Assembly (NCBI GenBank): GCA_963800975.1
Contig: CAWDDB010000008.1
Span: forward strand, 620,001-684,000
Direction of reading: 5' to 3'
Source: JALYGY01 sp963800975
GTDB taxonomy: Bacteria; Actinomycetota; Rubrobacteria; Rubrobacterales; Rubrobacteraceae
DNA length: 64,000 bases
Below, piece by piece: positions 35,857-45,680 of the stretch (positions within the stretch are counted from its first letter, which is position 1; each line of letters opens with the position of its first letter). Made by a program: the position numbers and the translations under genes. Under the pieces are notes generated by a model. The model saw only the letters and a program-made list of their open reading frames with translations, had not been told where the DNA came from and made no database searches.

Positions 35857-37902
35857 CTATCCACCGTCTCGGCGGGAATCTGAGCTCGAGTCCGGAACCT
35901 TCGTATTCTCCAAGGGCGGCGCGGGGGGGAGCCCTGTAACCTCCAGGATCTCCTGCTCGTCCAGCGTCTCCCGCTCCAGCAGAGCTTGGGCGAGCGCGTC
36001 GAGCTTCCCACGGTACTTCGTGAGCAGCCGCAGGGCCTCTCCGTGGCTCTGGTCGATGATGCGCCAAACCTCTTCGTCTATGGCGCGAGCGGTCTCCTCG
36101 CTGAAGGGTTTCTCTCCGCCGTAACCGCCCGGTCCGCCAAGGTAGACGTTCTCGCGCGGAGCTAGCTGCACCGTCCCCAGCTTCTCGCTCATCCCCCAGC
36201 GGGTGACCATTCTCCGCGCCAAGTCGGTGGCCTGCTCTATGTCGTTCTCGGCCCCAGTGGTCCTGGTGCCGTAGACGATCTCCTCCGCTGCCCGCCCCCC
36301 CAGGGCGCCGACGATCCTCGCCCTCAGGTAGGCTTCCGGGTAGTTGTAGCGATCGTCCTCGGGGCGCTGGTAGGTGACCCCTAAAGCCTGCCCCCGCGGC
36401 ACGATCGTTACCCGGTTGACGGGGTCTGCCCCCGGCACGACGAGGCCCAGGATGGCGTGTCCGCCCTCGTGGAAGGCGATGCGTTCCCGTTCCTCCGGGC
36501 TCATCAAGAGCGGGCGCTCGGGGCCGAGCACGATCCTCTCCAGGGCGTCGAGGAAGTCCTTCTGGCGCACCTCGTCCTGCTCACGTCGCGCCGCCAGGAG
36601 CGCAGCCTCGTTTACCAGGTTCCTGAGGTCGGCACCCGAGAGCCCGGGCGTCGAAGCCGCGAGCTCCCTCAGGTCCACGCCTTGCGCGAGCGGCACGCTT
36701 CTTGTGTGGACCTTGAGGATCGACTCGCGCCCCGCCTTGTCGGGGAGGTTCACAACCACGCGCCGGTCGAAGCGCCCGGGCCTCAGGAGAGCCTTGTCGA
36801 GCACGTCGGGCTGGTTGGTTGCGGCCAGCACGATCACGCCCTCCTTGGAAGAGAAGCCGTCCATCTCGGTGAGGATCTGGTTGAGTGTCTGCTCCTGCTC
36901 GCTTGATCCTCCGATCGCCGTCTGGCCGCGGGCGCGGCCTATGGAGTCCAGCTCGTCGATGAAGATGATCGCCGGGGCGTTCTCGCGGGCCTGCTTGAAG
37001 AGGTCCCTAACGCGGCTTGCGCCGACGCCCACGAACAACTCGACGAACTCTGAGGCGCTCAAGGAGAAGAACGGAACCCCCGCCTCTCCCGCGACGGCCC
37101 GCGCCAAGAGCGTCTTGCCCGTTCCCGGGGCTCCCACCAGTAGCACGCCTTTCGGAGCCGCTCCGCCGAGACGGGTGTATTTTGTCGGGTCCTTAAGGAA
37201 GTCAACGATCTCGACCAACTCGTTCTCCGCCTCGTCTATGCCGGCCACGTCGTCGAAGGTGACCTTGGTGCCCTGCTCCTGGTCGTAGCGCCTGGCGCGG
37301 CTCCGGCCGACGCCCGTGAGGGCGCCGCCCACGCCACCGCCCTGCTGCTGCGAGCGCCGGTAGAGCCAGATGTAGCCCCCGATCAGTAGCAGCGCAGGCC
37401 CGAACGCGAAGAGCAGCGTCAGCAACGGGTTACCGCCCTCTTGTATCGGCTCGGCGCTGATCTCGACGCCGTTGTCGATCAAGAGCTCCTCGAGCCCTGG
37501 GTCAACGAAGGACGGGAGCACGGTGGTGAAAGTCTCCGAGGTGCGCGAAGGCGTCGAGCCGGACTCCGAGCCTCCTTCCCCTTTCGGCGGGTAGGTGACC
37601 GGCTCCTCGAAGCGGCCCTCGACGGTGTCCCCCTGGCTGTAGATCGCCTCGACGGTACCCGCCCTGACCTGCTCCTTGAAGAAGGTGTAGGGCACCTCGA
37701 CCGACGCTTCGGGGCCGGGGAAGAGGAACCTGACCAGGAGGAAGTTCGCGAGCAGTATGAGCGCGAACCACAGCCATGTCCTTCTGGGCGGCATGGCGCT
37801 CCGGGCCCCCGCTCCGGGCGCTCGCCGTGGTTCGTCTGGAGGGCTCTCGGGAGGACGGGTGTCCCTATCGGTCGTGTTGGTGCTGTCTTGCGGTGTGGTC
37901 AT
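35857..37902 (-). CDS. ftsH: ATP-dependent zinc metalloprotease FtsH
   Basis: A 681-residue membrane-anchored AAA protease. Helices near residues 43-60 and 165-182 frame an extracytoplasmic domain. Walker A is VGAPGTGKTLLARAVAGEAG, Walker B IIFIDELDSIGRARG, SRH ATNQPDVLDKALLRPGRFDR, and the zinc site is HEGGHAILG, where most FtsH have HEAGH. It degrades membrane and regulatory proteins. The second FtsH of such genomes is often accessory; location in the 32.6-52.75 kb segment suggests this one may be. Confidence 0.93.
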   Translation of the reverse strand: MTTPQDSTNTTDRDTRPPESPPDEPRRAPGAGARSAMPPRRTWLWFALILLANFLLVRFLFPGPEASVEVPYTFFKEQVRAGTVEAIYSQGDTVEGRFEEPVTYPPKGEGGSESGSTPSRTSETFTTVLPSFVDPGLEELLIDNGVEISAEPIQEGGNPLLTLLFAFGPALLLIGGYIWLYRRSQQQGGGVGGALTGVGRSRARRYDQEQGTKVTFDDVAGIDEAENELVEIVDFLKDPTKYTRLGGAAPKGVLLVGAPGTGKTLLARAVAGEAGVPFFSLSASEFVELFVGVGASRVRDLFKQARENAPAIIFIDELDSIGRARGQTAIGGSSEQEQTLNQILTEMDGFSSKEGVIVLAATNQPDVLDKALLRPGRFDRRVVVNLPDKAGRESILKVHTRSVPLAQGVDLRELAASTPGLSGADLRNLVNEAALLAARREQDEVRQKDFLDALERIVLGPERPLLMSPEERERIAFHEGGHAILGLVVPGADPVNRVTIVPRGQALGVTYQRPEDDRYNYPEAYLRARIVGALGGRAAEEIVYGTRTTGAENDIEQATDLARRMVTRWGMSEKLGTVQLAPRENVYLGGPGGYGGEKPFSEETARAIDEEVWRIIDQSHGEALRLLTKYRGKLDALAQALLERETLDEQEILEVTGLPPAPPLENTKVPDSSSDSRRDGG

Positions 37903-37953
37903 CGGATACCTCCGTAGGCGTGCTCACGCCTTGGTCTATGTGTATGGATATGC

Positions 37954-38703
37954 TCAGCCGCCCGGGAGCTGGCCACGGACGCTGATAAGGTGGCGCACCA
38001 CTGTGGGCAGCGCACGCGGGTCGTCCACGACGTGGCAGCGGTCCAGGAGGTTGGTGTCGCGGAACTTCTGGCGGGTGAGATCGGTGGTCACGGCGATTAT
38101 CTCCGTCCCGGCCGCCAGCGCCGCCTTGACCCCCGCAGGGGAGTCCTCGATAGCCAGGCACTCCTCCGGCCCAACACCCAGCTCGCGAGCCGCCAGCAAG
38201 TGCATCTCGGGGTCGGGCTTGCCGTGCTCGACATCGTCGCGGGTCACCACCACGTCGAACTCGTCCGCGAGCCCCAGGATATCCAGCACGCGTCTGGCCT
38301 GCTCGCGGTGGGATTGGGTGGCCAGGGCAGTCGGGTAACCCTCGCGCCTGGCTTCGCACAGCAAGGCGATGTTGTGTGGGTATCTGTGGGCCAAGACGAG
38401 CTCGGAATCGGCCACCAGCGTCTCGTAGACACGCAGCCTTATCTGAACGTAGGCCTGCCACGGCGTATCCACCCCTAACTCCGCCATGCGGGTGCGTGCC
38501 GCACCCTCCAGCCCGAAGCGGCGCATCAGACCGGCGGCGACCTCCTGTCGAGAGAGGCCTACCAGATCCTTGAAGGCCTCCGTCACCTCTCCTTCGTTCA
38601 AGTCGGGGCGAAGCTCAGCTGCAGCGCGAGCGTAGGAGAGAGCCTTGAGCTCTTCCGTCTCGACCAGGGTGCCGTCGAGGTCGAAGACGAACGCGCGGAT
38701 CAT
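37954..38703 (-). CDS. HAD superfamily hydrolase (beta-phosphoglucomutase/phosphatase type)
   Basis: A 249-residue IA-type HAD enzyme: motif I FVFDLDGTLVETEELKALSY, motif II TALATQS, Lys in VEHGKPDPEM, motif IV CLAIEDSPAGVKAALAAG. The cap lies between. The phosphate substrate is not evident. Same strand as ftsH, 51 bp upstream of its start. Confidence 0.87.
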   Translation of the reverse strand: MIRAFVFDLDGTLVETEELKALSYARAAAELRPDLNEGEVTEAFKDLVGLSRQEVAAGLMRRFGLEGAARTRMAELGVDTPWQAYVQIRLRVYETLVADSELVLAHRYPHNIALLCEARREGYPTALATQSHREQARRVLDILGLADEFDVVVTRDDVEHGKPDPEMHLLAARELGVGPEECLAIEDSPAGVKAALAAGTEIIAVTTDLTRQKFRDTNLLDRCHVVDDPRALPTVVRHLISVRGQLPGG

Positions 38704-38751
38704 ATTGTCACCCTCAGTTCCACGTGGGGCCTCGCAGCCAGATGTACCCTT

Positions 38752-39230
38752 ATGACTGGGTCGTCTCTAGCCAATGGTTCGTCTCATCTCAGGTTTCCAG
38801 TCGCGACTCTATTCGACCCCGATAACCCTAGCAGTGGTAGTGCACTCGTAGTTGTCGACCCAGAGTTTATCCCGACCGATACCGACAGCAGCAGCGTAAT
38901 CGACGTGCCTGGCACCATCACTTTGGAGGTAGACGCAAACGGCGCTGAGTACAGCATCTTAGTGTGCGAGAGTCGAACCCCCGGGGGAGGGGGCGGAGGT
39001 ACGACAACCCCAAGTCCCAGCCCGCCACCCAGACCAACCCCGGCTCCTGTCCCAAGCCCCCTGCCAGCACCACAACCCACACCACCACCGCAACCCGCGC
39101 CAGCACCCCCATCAGACTCGGGTACGCTAGTCAAGGCTGGTGGGCCTGAGGCCGGCCGATGTCTCTTATGAAGAGCGGTACGTGTCCCAAGGAGTTCCCG
39201 GAGCGTCGCGCCAACGCCTGCTACGCCTAA
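38752..39230 (+). pseudogene. Remnant of a secreted Pro-rich protein
   Basis: The frame 38752-39171 ends in a long PxP-rich linker (SPPPRPTPAPVPSPLPAPQ), and a second frame then carries the terminal LMKSGTCPKEFPERRANACY before a stop at 39230. The two read as one C-terminus split by a shift near 39155. No start or signal peptide is visible. Treated as a decayed surface protein end. Confidence 0.4.
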
Positions 39231-39327
39231 AGCTTGCGCATAGAGAGCTAGGGGCATCTATCCCTCAATTCATCGAGCTACCGAGAGCTGAGGCCTTCTC
39301 AGGAACCCTGCTAATTAGATACTAACC

Positions 39328-39729
39328 CTACAGAGCACCGAGGACATTGTTGCAGGCGCTCTCGCAACGCCGACAAGCCTCCGCACACACTCGACAATGT
39401 TCCATGTGGTCGGCATGCTGCTCACACTCATCTCCGCAGACCCGGCATGCACGGGCGCAGGCCTCGAGAGCGGCACGTGCCATCTCTGCATCAAAAGCCG
39501 TCTGGCGCGACAGTATCCTGCCGGTGGCCTCGCACACCTCGACACAGTCCAGACAGAGGCGGATGCATCGTGCCAGCATCTGCACGTCCCCTTCGCCAAT
39601 GCAGGCGTCAGCGCAAGCGGTGCAGGACTGGGCGCAGTCAAAGCAGGCCTCGATACACTCCACCAGAGTCGCTGTGTCTACCGCGGCACCGCTAGGGTTA
39701 GTTTTGATCATCCGTTGGGCGTAAGTCAT
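39328..39729 (-). CDS. Four-helix bundle copper-binding protein (Csp-like)
   Basis: A 133-residue protein with 15 or more Cys on amphipathic helices (CIEACFDCAQSCTACADACI, CIRLCLDCVEVC, ACARACRVCGDECEQHADHM, CRVCAEACRRCESAC). Csp proteins bind many Cu(I) ions inside a four-helix bundle and act as copper stores. No signal peptide, so it is cytosolic (Csp3-like). Confidence 0.88.
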   Translation of the reverse strand: MTYAQRMIKTNPSGAAVDTATLVECIEACFDCAQSCTACADACIGEGDVQMLARCIRLCLDCVEVCEATGRILSRQTAFDAEMARAALEACARACRVCGDECEQHADHMEHCRVCAEACRRCESACNNVLGAL

Positions 39730-39813
39730 GCTTTCTCCTTCTCCTCTTGGGGCGACGAGGTTAGCGTCCTGGCCCTTCTCGCAACGCCTAACAGGTATCC
39801 AAAGTATCTCGCT

Positions 39814-40086
39814 TTACCCGGCGGCGTCCGCGACCTGCAGGTAGCTCACGCCCCTCAGATCGATCCAGTGTCGCCCGCGGTTTTGGGTCAGGCGGATCAG
39901 GGCGTTGTCGCAGTCAGGACAGCGGAGGATAATCCCCAGCCCCCTCACGTCGTAGACCATCGCTGCTCCGATCTGATCGACCCTTCCGCAGCCCTCGCAG
40001 GCGTAATACGCGGTGGTTGCCTCGAAGGAGAAGACCTCCTCGAGGGTGCCAGCTGCAGCGTTGCCGTCCAGCCTGAGCTCGTCCAT
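39814..40086 (-). CDS. DUF6510 zinc-ribbon protein
   Basis: A 90-residue protein. MDELRLDGNAAAGTLEEVFS opens it, followed by YYACEGCGRVDQIG and LRCPDCDNALIRLTQNRGR: two CxxC knuckles of a zinc ribbon. It starts 7 bp after the reductase stop and is the third gene of the molybdopterin oxidoreductase operon, an association I know from other actinobacteria. Confidence 0.85.
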   Translation of the reverse strand: MDELRLDGNAAAGTLEEVFSFEATTAYYACEGCGRVDQIGAAMVYDVRGLGIILRCPDCDNALIRLTQNRGRHWIDLRGVSYLQVADAAG

Positions 40087-40092
40087 AGCTCT

Positions 40093-40838
40093 CTAACCTC
40101 CAGTGGGTCCGAAGCGTTCGGTCTTCACGCGCGCGGGGTCGTGCCCCAATCCCAACAGCGCGTCCGCCACCCCCTCCACAAACGACGTGGGGCCGCAGAC
40201 GAAGGTGAGTGGTCTCTGATCGGGAGAAGGGGCGATCTTTTCGAGCACTCGTGGTCGATGCGGCGAGCGTAGCCCGTCCGGCCGGGCGGCTGGGAGCGGG
40301 TGAGGGTGTGGAAGACCTCCAGCGAGCCGTCCGAGGCGGCGAAGGCCTCAAGCTGCTCGCGGTAGATGATCTCCTCGAAGGAGCGCGAGGAGTAGAGCAG
40401 GCGGCAGGGGACGTCGCTGCCCGAGGCGGCGCGGTGACGGATCATGGCCATCAGCGGCGCTACCCCCGAGCCCCCACCGACGAGGAACAGCGGTCCGCCA
40501 TTCTTAGCCTCCCAGGTGAACCAGCCCCCGATCGGGCCCCTCAGCTCCAGGCTGTCCCCGGCCCGCAGCACCCCGGTCAGGTAAGGAGAGACCTCGCCGT
40601 CGTCGAGGCGCTCCACCACAAGCTCGACCCTCTCCTCCTCCGGCGCGGAGGCGATCGAGTAGCTCCTCTGGGTCTGGTAGCCGTCGGGGGCGGTGAGCCT
40701 CACGTCGACGTGCTGGCTGGCCTCGTGCCCCTCCCAGCCGGGCACTTCCAGGAAGAGGCTCCTGGACCTCGGGGTCGCCGCCACCACCTCGACCACCTCC
40801 GCCAGGCGCCAGAGGATCCTACGCAGCTGCACGGTCAC
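40093..40838 (-). pseudogene. FAD/NAD(P) oxidoreductase (ferredoxin reductase-like), C-terminal frameshift
   Basis: GTG 40838 begins VTVQLRRILWRLAEVVEV. The FAD motif RSYSIASAP, the LRGPIGGWFTW strand and the NAD motif PLFLVGGGSGVAPLMAMI are intact. A missing base near 40248, in the codon after RIDHE, throws the frame; the correct continuation LEKIAPSPDQRPLTFVCGPT and FGPTGG to the stop at 40093 lies in the next frame. It would shuttle electrons from NAD(P)H to the upstream molybdopterin enzyme. Assembly error or recent inactivation. Confidence 0.8.
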
Positions 40839-40842
40839 CGCC

Positions 40843-41457
40843 TCAGTCCCCCCAGTAGCGCTGCTCGCGCCACGGGTCGCCGTAGTCGTGGTAGCCGAGC
40901 GACTCCCAGAAGCCGGGTATGTCGTAGGCGGTGAGCCGCAATCCCCTAACCCACTTGGCGCTCTTCCAGAAGTAGAGGTGAGGGACGAGCAGCCGCGCCG
41001 GGCCGCCGTGCTCCGGTTCGAGCGGCTCGCCGTCGAAGGCGAAGGCCACCCACGCCTTGCCGCCCGTGACGTCCTCGAGCGGCAGGTTCGTGGTGTAGCC
41101 ACCGTCGCAGAAGGCCGTTACGTACTCGGCGGCGGTCTCCGCCCCTTCGAGTAGGGTGTCCACCGAGACGCCCTCCCACCCGGTGCCGAACTTCGACCAC
41201 TTGGTGACGCAGTGGATGTCGTGAGTGCTCTCCTCCGTTGGCAAAGCACGGAACTCCTCCCATGTCCACCTCTTGGGCTCGTCTACCTCGCCCGACGACC
41301 GAGAAGTCCCACTCCTCGAGTGGAGTACGGGGCGTAGGACCCGCGGAGAGGACCGGGAACCCCGGCGTCTCAGGTACTGGCCCGGCGGGAGGCGGTCGTC
41401 GCCCTCCGTCCGCCTGCGGCGGCCAAAAAAGCCCCTGGAGAAGAATCCTTCTGCCAT
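40843..41457 (-). CDS. Sulfite-oxidase-family molybdopterin oxidoreductase
   Basis: MAEGFFSRGFFGRRRR starts the protein; the Moco domain shows THDIHCVTKWSKFGTGWEGV with the molybdenum Cys ligand and KWVRGLRLTAYDIPGFWESL. Between residues 30 and 55 the frame is wrong: the expected GFPVLSAGPTP and TPLEEWDFSVVG lie in another frame, bracketed by one missing and one extra base that cancel. If real, about 25 residues of the domain edge are scrambled. Needs Moco, hence moaA. First gene of the operon with reductase and DUF6510. Confidence 0.8.
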   Translation of the reverse strand: MAEGFFSRGFFGRRRRTEGDDRLPPGQYLRRRGSRSSPRVLRPVLHSRSGTSRSSGEVDEPKRWTWEEFRALPTEESTHDIHCVTKWSKFGTGWEGVSVDTLLEGAETAAEYVTAFCDGGYTTNLPLEDVTGGKAWVAFAFDGEPLEPEHGGPARLLVPHLYFWKSAKWVRGLRLTAYDIPGFWESLGYHDYGDPWREQRYWGD

Positions 41458-41541
41458 AACCTTTCCTCCTTGATCCGCTACCCGTGCCCTGGCCCTTACG
41501 GAGTCCCGTCGATCTATCGTGTCTGCTCTCGCCCGGAAACG

Positions 41542-41802
41542 CTACCTTGCCCACGTGTAATCGTCGGGAGCGTCGTCCCCCGGGCTCACGACGTAGCGAT
41601 CGAGGAAGTCCTCGTCCAGCCCTACGTGCTCGCCGGCCAGCTCCCGCCGCCGCAGGTCCCACAGCACGCCCAAGGAGTGGTCTATGTCCGCGAGCCTCCG
41701 GTGGTCGTCCGCTCCCGCGTGGTGGGACCCTTCGCGGGCCAAGAGCCTCTCCCTTTCCTCCGAGAGGTCCTCGATACTCTGCAAGATCTCGCTGCGCGCC
41801 AT
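41542..41802 (-). CDS. DUF2630 family protein
   Basis: An 86-residue helical hairpin: ILQSIEDLSEERERLLAREG, then HRRLADIDHSLGVLWDLRRR, the family core. AAGGAAGGCGAAGCG precedes the ATG. Function unknown; common in actinobacteria. Confidence 0.82.
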   Translation of the reverse strand: MARSEILQSIEDLSEERERLLAREGSHHAGADDHRRLADIDHSLGVLWDLRRRELAGEHVGLDEDFLDRYVVSPGDDAPDDYTWAR

Positions 41803-41949
41803 CGCTTCGCCTTCCTTTCGGGGATCGCTGCGGGGACGGACCTTCCGTTCGAACGTGGCGAGGACCGGGTACGTCTCCCCCGCCGGAAGATGCCCCGATG
41901 CCGGGCCAGTTTCGCCGCCGGCTTTTGAGCTGGTGGCGCGCCTGTTCGC

Positions 41950-42294
41950 CATCAGGAATGTCTTGCCTCGTATCGGCCGGCCATCTCTCCCCCGTTCACC
42001 ACGTTCCAGGTGGCGCAAGGAGCGTGGTCTGGGGTCGTCTGGGGCTTCGAGGAGTCGCCGTATCCGCGCAGGTCGGCTGGCGAGCACGGTGAAGTCTTCG
42101 GCGAGTCGGGGAGCGAGAAGGTGCCACATGGCGAGCGTCTGGGGGCTGCCGTGCAACAGCAGCACCGGCGGCCCCTCTCCCCCAACAACGGCGTTGATGC
42201 TCGCCCCTTGTGCCTCGACCCGAACCCGCTCGAAGCCCTCAAACGTACTCAAGTCCTTCCCAGAGTGCGTGGTGCGGTTTCCGAGATCCCACAT
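41950..42294 (-). pseudogene. Haloacetate-dehalogenase-like alpha/beta hydrolase, N-terminal remnant
   Basis: FERVRVEAQGASINAVVGGE and PVLLLHGSPQTLAMWHLLAP begin a dehalogenase-type hydrolase; the next expected block ADLRGYGDSSKPQTTPDH is in another frame and then sequence similarity to the family ends after MAGRYEARHS. Nucleophile and acid are gone. Confidence 0.65.
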
Positions 42295-42356
42295 GCTTAC
42301 TCATTAGCTCGCGAATGGAGGCAACTTGCTCTCTAGAGCGTAAGCTGTTGCTCTCT

Positions 42357-43126
42357 TTAGGGGTATTGGGCTTCTTCCTCCCTCTGGGGGACCGCTGCGA
42401 GCGCGGTCAGGATCACTTCCGTGACAACCTCTGGCTGCGACATCATGATCACGTGGGAGCCCTCGACCTCGGTGATCGTGGCCCCGGCGCGCTCGGCCAT
42501 GGAACGCACGGCATCGGTGCCCACCACTTTGTCGCCGGTAGCGACCACCGCCCAGGATGGCACGCTACTTCCAGGCCGGAACCCCCGTGGGCTCCGAGAA
42601 CGCCACCTCCGAGAGGGGGCGCTGGGTGGCGGCCATCAGGGCGGTCTGCTCCGCGCTCAGGTCGAAAGCGAAGACCTCGTGGAACTTTTCGGGATCGATC
42701 GTGAACTCCGCCGCCGTCTCGTTGCCCTCCCCGGTCGGGTACTGGCGCGCAACCAAGGTCGGGAACACCACGGAGTCCTTCGAGTCGCTCGCGATGGCCC
42801 CCAGGGGTTCGCCTTCGTCCGGGGCGAAGGCGGCGACGTAGACCAGCCCGACGACGTTGTCGGCGTTGGTGGCGGCGTTGGTGATCACCGCGCCGCCGTA
42901 GGAATGGGCGACGGCAATGACCGGGCCGGGGATCTGGTCGAGAAAGCTATTGATGTAGGCGGAGTCGATGGAGATGCCGCGTAGTGGGTTCGCGGGGGCC
43001 GTAACCTGTACCCCGTCTGCCTGCAGCCGCTCGATCACGCTCGTTCCAGCTCGAACCATCGGCAAAAGCGCCGTGCACGAGGACGACGGTGGGCCGGGTT
43101 GCTCCATCCTGCGGGTTTGTGCTCAT
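42357..43126 (-). pseudogene. Alpha/beta hydrolase (RutD/EstC-like) with two frameshifts
   Basis: MSTNPQDGATRPTVVLVHGAF begins the gene. An extra base near 43043 (after SSWNE) and another near 42572 (after VPAWK) split it in three frames, which together give a full 255-residue hydrolase with AHSYGGAVITNAA, SWAVVATGDKVVG and the His in VEGSHVIMMSQPEVV. It is the closest paralogue of the hydrolase cut by repeat copy A. It overlaps the site-2 protease stop by ATGA. Confidence 0.75.
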
Positions 43127-44281
43127 CGTGTTGCCTCCTTGGTTCTCGCTTTCTCGACCGTCATGGCAGTAGCGCCAGTCTTCCTCGGTAGCGGCCCGAG
43201 CAGGCTGGCGTGGCCGACATCCTCGATGGTGAGCATGCCGACGAGCTCTCCGTTCTCCGTGACGGGCAGCGCCCTGAGGCCACTCTGCTGCAGGATGGGA
43301 AGCCCCTCCTCGAAAAGGTCAGCCTGGGAAGAGATCGTGGGGACGTTCGTCTTCATCAGGTCACGGACGCTCGAGTACCTCTCCGGGGAGTGGGCCGCGG
43401 TCATGATCTCGTCGCGCGTGATCATGCCGACCAGGTTCCCGTTCTCGTCCACGACGGGGAAGTCTTCCTGGTAGCCATGGATCACAGAGTCCAGGACCTG
43501 CCCGAAGGTGTGATAAGGCGTAACGGTTTCGGTGCGGGGCTTGGTGCCCATGACGTCCGAGACGGTCAGGCCACGCGTCTGCTCCTGCTGCCTCACCATC
43601 TGTGCCTCTCCGGTTGCCCCAAAGTAGATGAAGACCGCGACGAGGGCGAGCAGGAGGTTGCCGCCGAGCAACCCTATGAGGAAGAAGGCGACCGCGAAGA
43701 GCTGCCCGACGGCCGAAGAGATGTCTGTCGCCCGGACCGCTCCCAGGCGGGTCGCAAGCAGTGCCCGCAAGATCCTCCCACCGTCCAGCGGGAAGGCTGG
43801 GATGAGGTTGAAGACCGCGAGAACAACATTCAGGTAGCCTAGATAGAAGAAGAACTGGCCCACCGACCCGATACCCATGAACAGGTCGGCTGGCATTCGA
43901 GGTACGGCTCCGAGCAGGAGGCCCACGCCGAAGAAGATCGGGGCGAGCACCACGTTCACCAAAGGACCGGCGAGGGTTATCTTGACCTCGTCCGCGGGCT
44001 TCTCGGGGAGGGACTCCAAGTTGGAGACCCCGCCTATCGGCAGAAGCGTTATGCTGTGGATCTCGAGGCCGAAGCGCTGAGCCACGAGCGAGTGGCCGAA
44101 CTCGTGCAGCAACACGCAGAAGAACAACGCCACTATCGTGAGGGTGGCCGTGAGCGCCCCGACCAGCACTACCCGAGGTCTGGTAGCCGAGGAAGGCGAA
44201 GAAGGCCAGGAGCAGGAAGAAGGTCCAGTGCACCCTCACGTCTATACCCGAGAATCGTCCTATCTTGAAAGAACCGCCCAT
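43123..44281 (-). pseudogene. Site-2 protease (M50) with two CBS domains, one frameshift
   Basis: MGGSFKIGRFSGIDVRVHW, preceded by GGAGAGACCTC, starts the protein. An extra base near 44178 breaks the frame after LGYQTS; the remainder begins VVLVGALTATLTIVALFF and contains the zinc site LLHEFGHSLVAQRFG, the second motif NLIPAFPLDGGRILRAL, and two CBS domains. M50 membrane proteases of this type act in regulated intramembrane proteolysis. Corrected length about 385 residues. Confidence 0.85.
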
Positions 44282-44328
44282 GAGGTCTCTCCAGTTCGTC
44301 GTAGGGATTGAATGGCCTCTGCCGCGGA

Positions 44329-45352
44329 TCAGCCGAACGTGAAGCAATAAGCCTCCACGCCCGAATCGAGAAACTCGATCTCGAAGAGTCGATCGGCGAT
44401 GGGCTTCGGTTGCCGGATCAGCTGGTACATCCGCTGTTCGCCGACCGTGCCGTTGCCCCGCTCGTCGACGTCGATCCCGTGAGCCGCGCCCGGCGGCTGT
44501 CCGTCGATGAGCACGCGAAACGGCACCGACAGACCTCGCTCGGCCGGTCCCATCACGAGGTTCACGTCGCGCGCATGGAACCGGATCGCGATCCGTCCGG
44601 GCGCCTCGTCGAGCACCGCCGCGTGCTCGGCGAGCGTCCAGACGCCTGAGGGGGCCCACTGGTTCAAGCCCAGCCGCGATGGCTCGGGATAGTCGTGAGG
44701 CTCGTCGAACCGCTCGCCGTCTGGAGACGCGAAGCCGTAAGCGCGCCCATAACTCAGGTACGTCTCGGGCGTTCTCACGTCGTTCCAATCCGCCGCCACC
44801 TCGGTGCCCTGGGGGTCGACGGACACGAGCGCCGGATCGAAGTCTTCCTCGCCCGCTTCGCGGAGCAGCTGCTGAACAGCCATCTCCGACATGGCGTACT
44901 CGCCCTCGCCGAAGTGGTGGTACCGGATCCGTCCCTGCTCATCCGCGATGTACAGCGCCGGCCAGTAGTGATTGGCGAAGGCCTGCCAGACGGCGTAGTT
45001 GCTATCGAGCGCGATCGGGTAATCCCACCCTCATGTCCCGGGCGGCCGAGATCACGTTGTCGACGTCCCGCTCGAACCCGAACTCGGGCGTGTGAACCCC
45101 GACCACGGTCAGGCCCTGATCCCGGTACTTCGCTGCCCACTCGCGCACGTACGGCAGCGTTCGCAGCCAGTTGACGCACGTGTAGGTCCAGAACTGCACC
45201 GCCACTACGCGTCCGCGGAGCCCCTCGGGCGTCAGAGGCTCGGAGTTGAGCCATCCGGTCGCGCCCTCGAATGGCGGCAGGTGGCCCTCGCTCGGCAAGG
45301 TTTCCGTTCCGGCCTCCCGGTGCGCGGGGAAGAGGCTCTGGAAGATGCTCAT
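44329..45352 (-). pseudogene. Thioredoxin-like (redoxin) protein with DipZ-like C-terminal domain, one frameshift
   Basis: MSIFQSLFPAHREAGTE starts it; VVAVQFWTYTCVNWLRTLPY has a single Cys at the redox site. After RDMRVG an extra T near 45022 shifts the frame; YPIALDSNYAVWQAFANHYW continues in the next frame and the C-terminal domain (NLVMGPAERGLSVPFRVLID, GTVGEQRMYQLIRQP) matches the DipZ C-terminal carbohydrate-binding-like module. About 340 residues when corrected. Confidence 0.8.
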
Positions 45353-45369
45353 CGCAAGCCACCCCGCCC

Positions 45370-45651
45370 TCGCGGTACGGGGCCAGGAACTCCGTCAGCG
45401 CGGCCACCATCTCCTCGGGAGCCTGCTCGGCGAGCCAGTGACCGGCGCCGGGGACTTCCGGTGTAGTTAGCCGGGTTGAAGTCGAGCTCATGAACAACTC
45501 CTTTCACGAAACACGGTCATCTAGCGAAGCGACCCGAATGCGGCCCCGACCTCTTGTCCGGCCACCGTGTCGCCGCGATGCGTCGGCGAAGCTCGAGGAA
45601 ATCCTCTTCCAGTATGTCGATGCGGAAGGCGTTGACGGCGGTACGGGTCAT
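45370..45651 (-). pseudogene. Epoxide hydrolase remnant with internal deletion
   Basis: ATG 45651 gives 42 codons (AVNAFRIDILEEDFLELRRR, IAATRWPDK) matching the N-terminal lid (EHN) of the intact epoxide hydrolase at 46-47 kb, ending at a stop at 45521. Just behind, 45497-45370 encodes the C-terminus of such a hydrolase (VPGAGHWLAEQAPEEMVAAL, TEFLAPYRE). The roughly 300 residues between are gone. Confidence 0.7.
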
Positions 45652-45680
45652 GGTGGTCTCCATTTGTGTTCACCCGGCGC

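Noticed and set aside
43361..44788. 475-aa minus-strand ORF across the site-2 protease
   Set aside because: Out-of-frame shadow; low-complexity Arg/Gly translation.
44329..45352. Two separate redoxin genes
   Set aside because: The two frames complement each other in one known domain order, so a single frameshifted gene is simpler.
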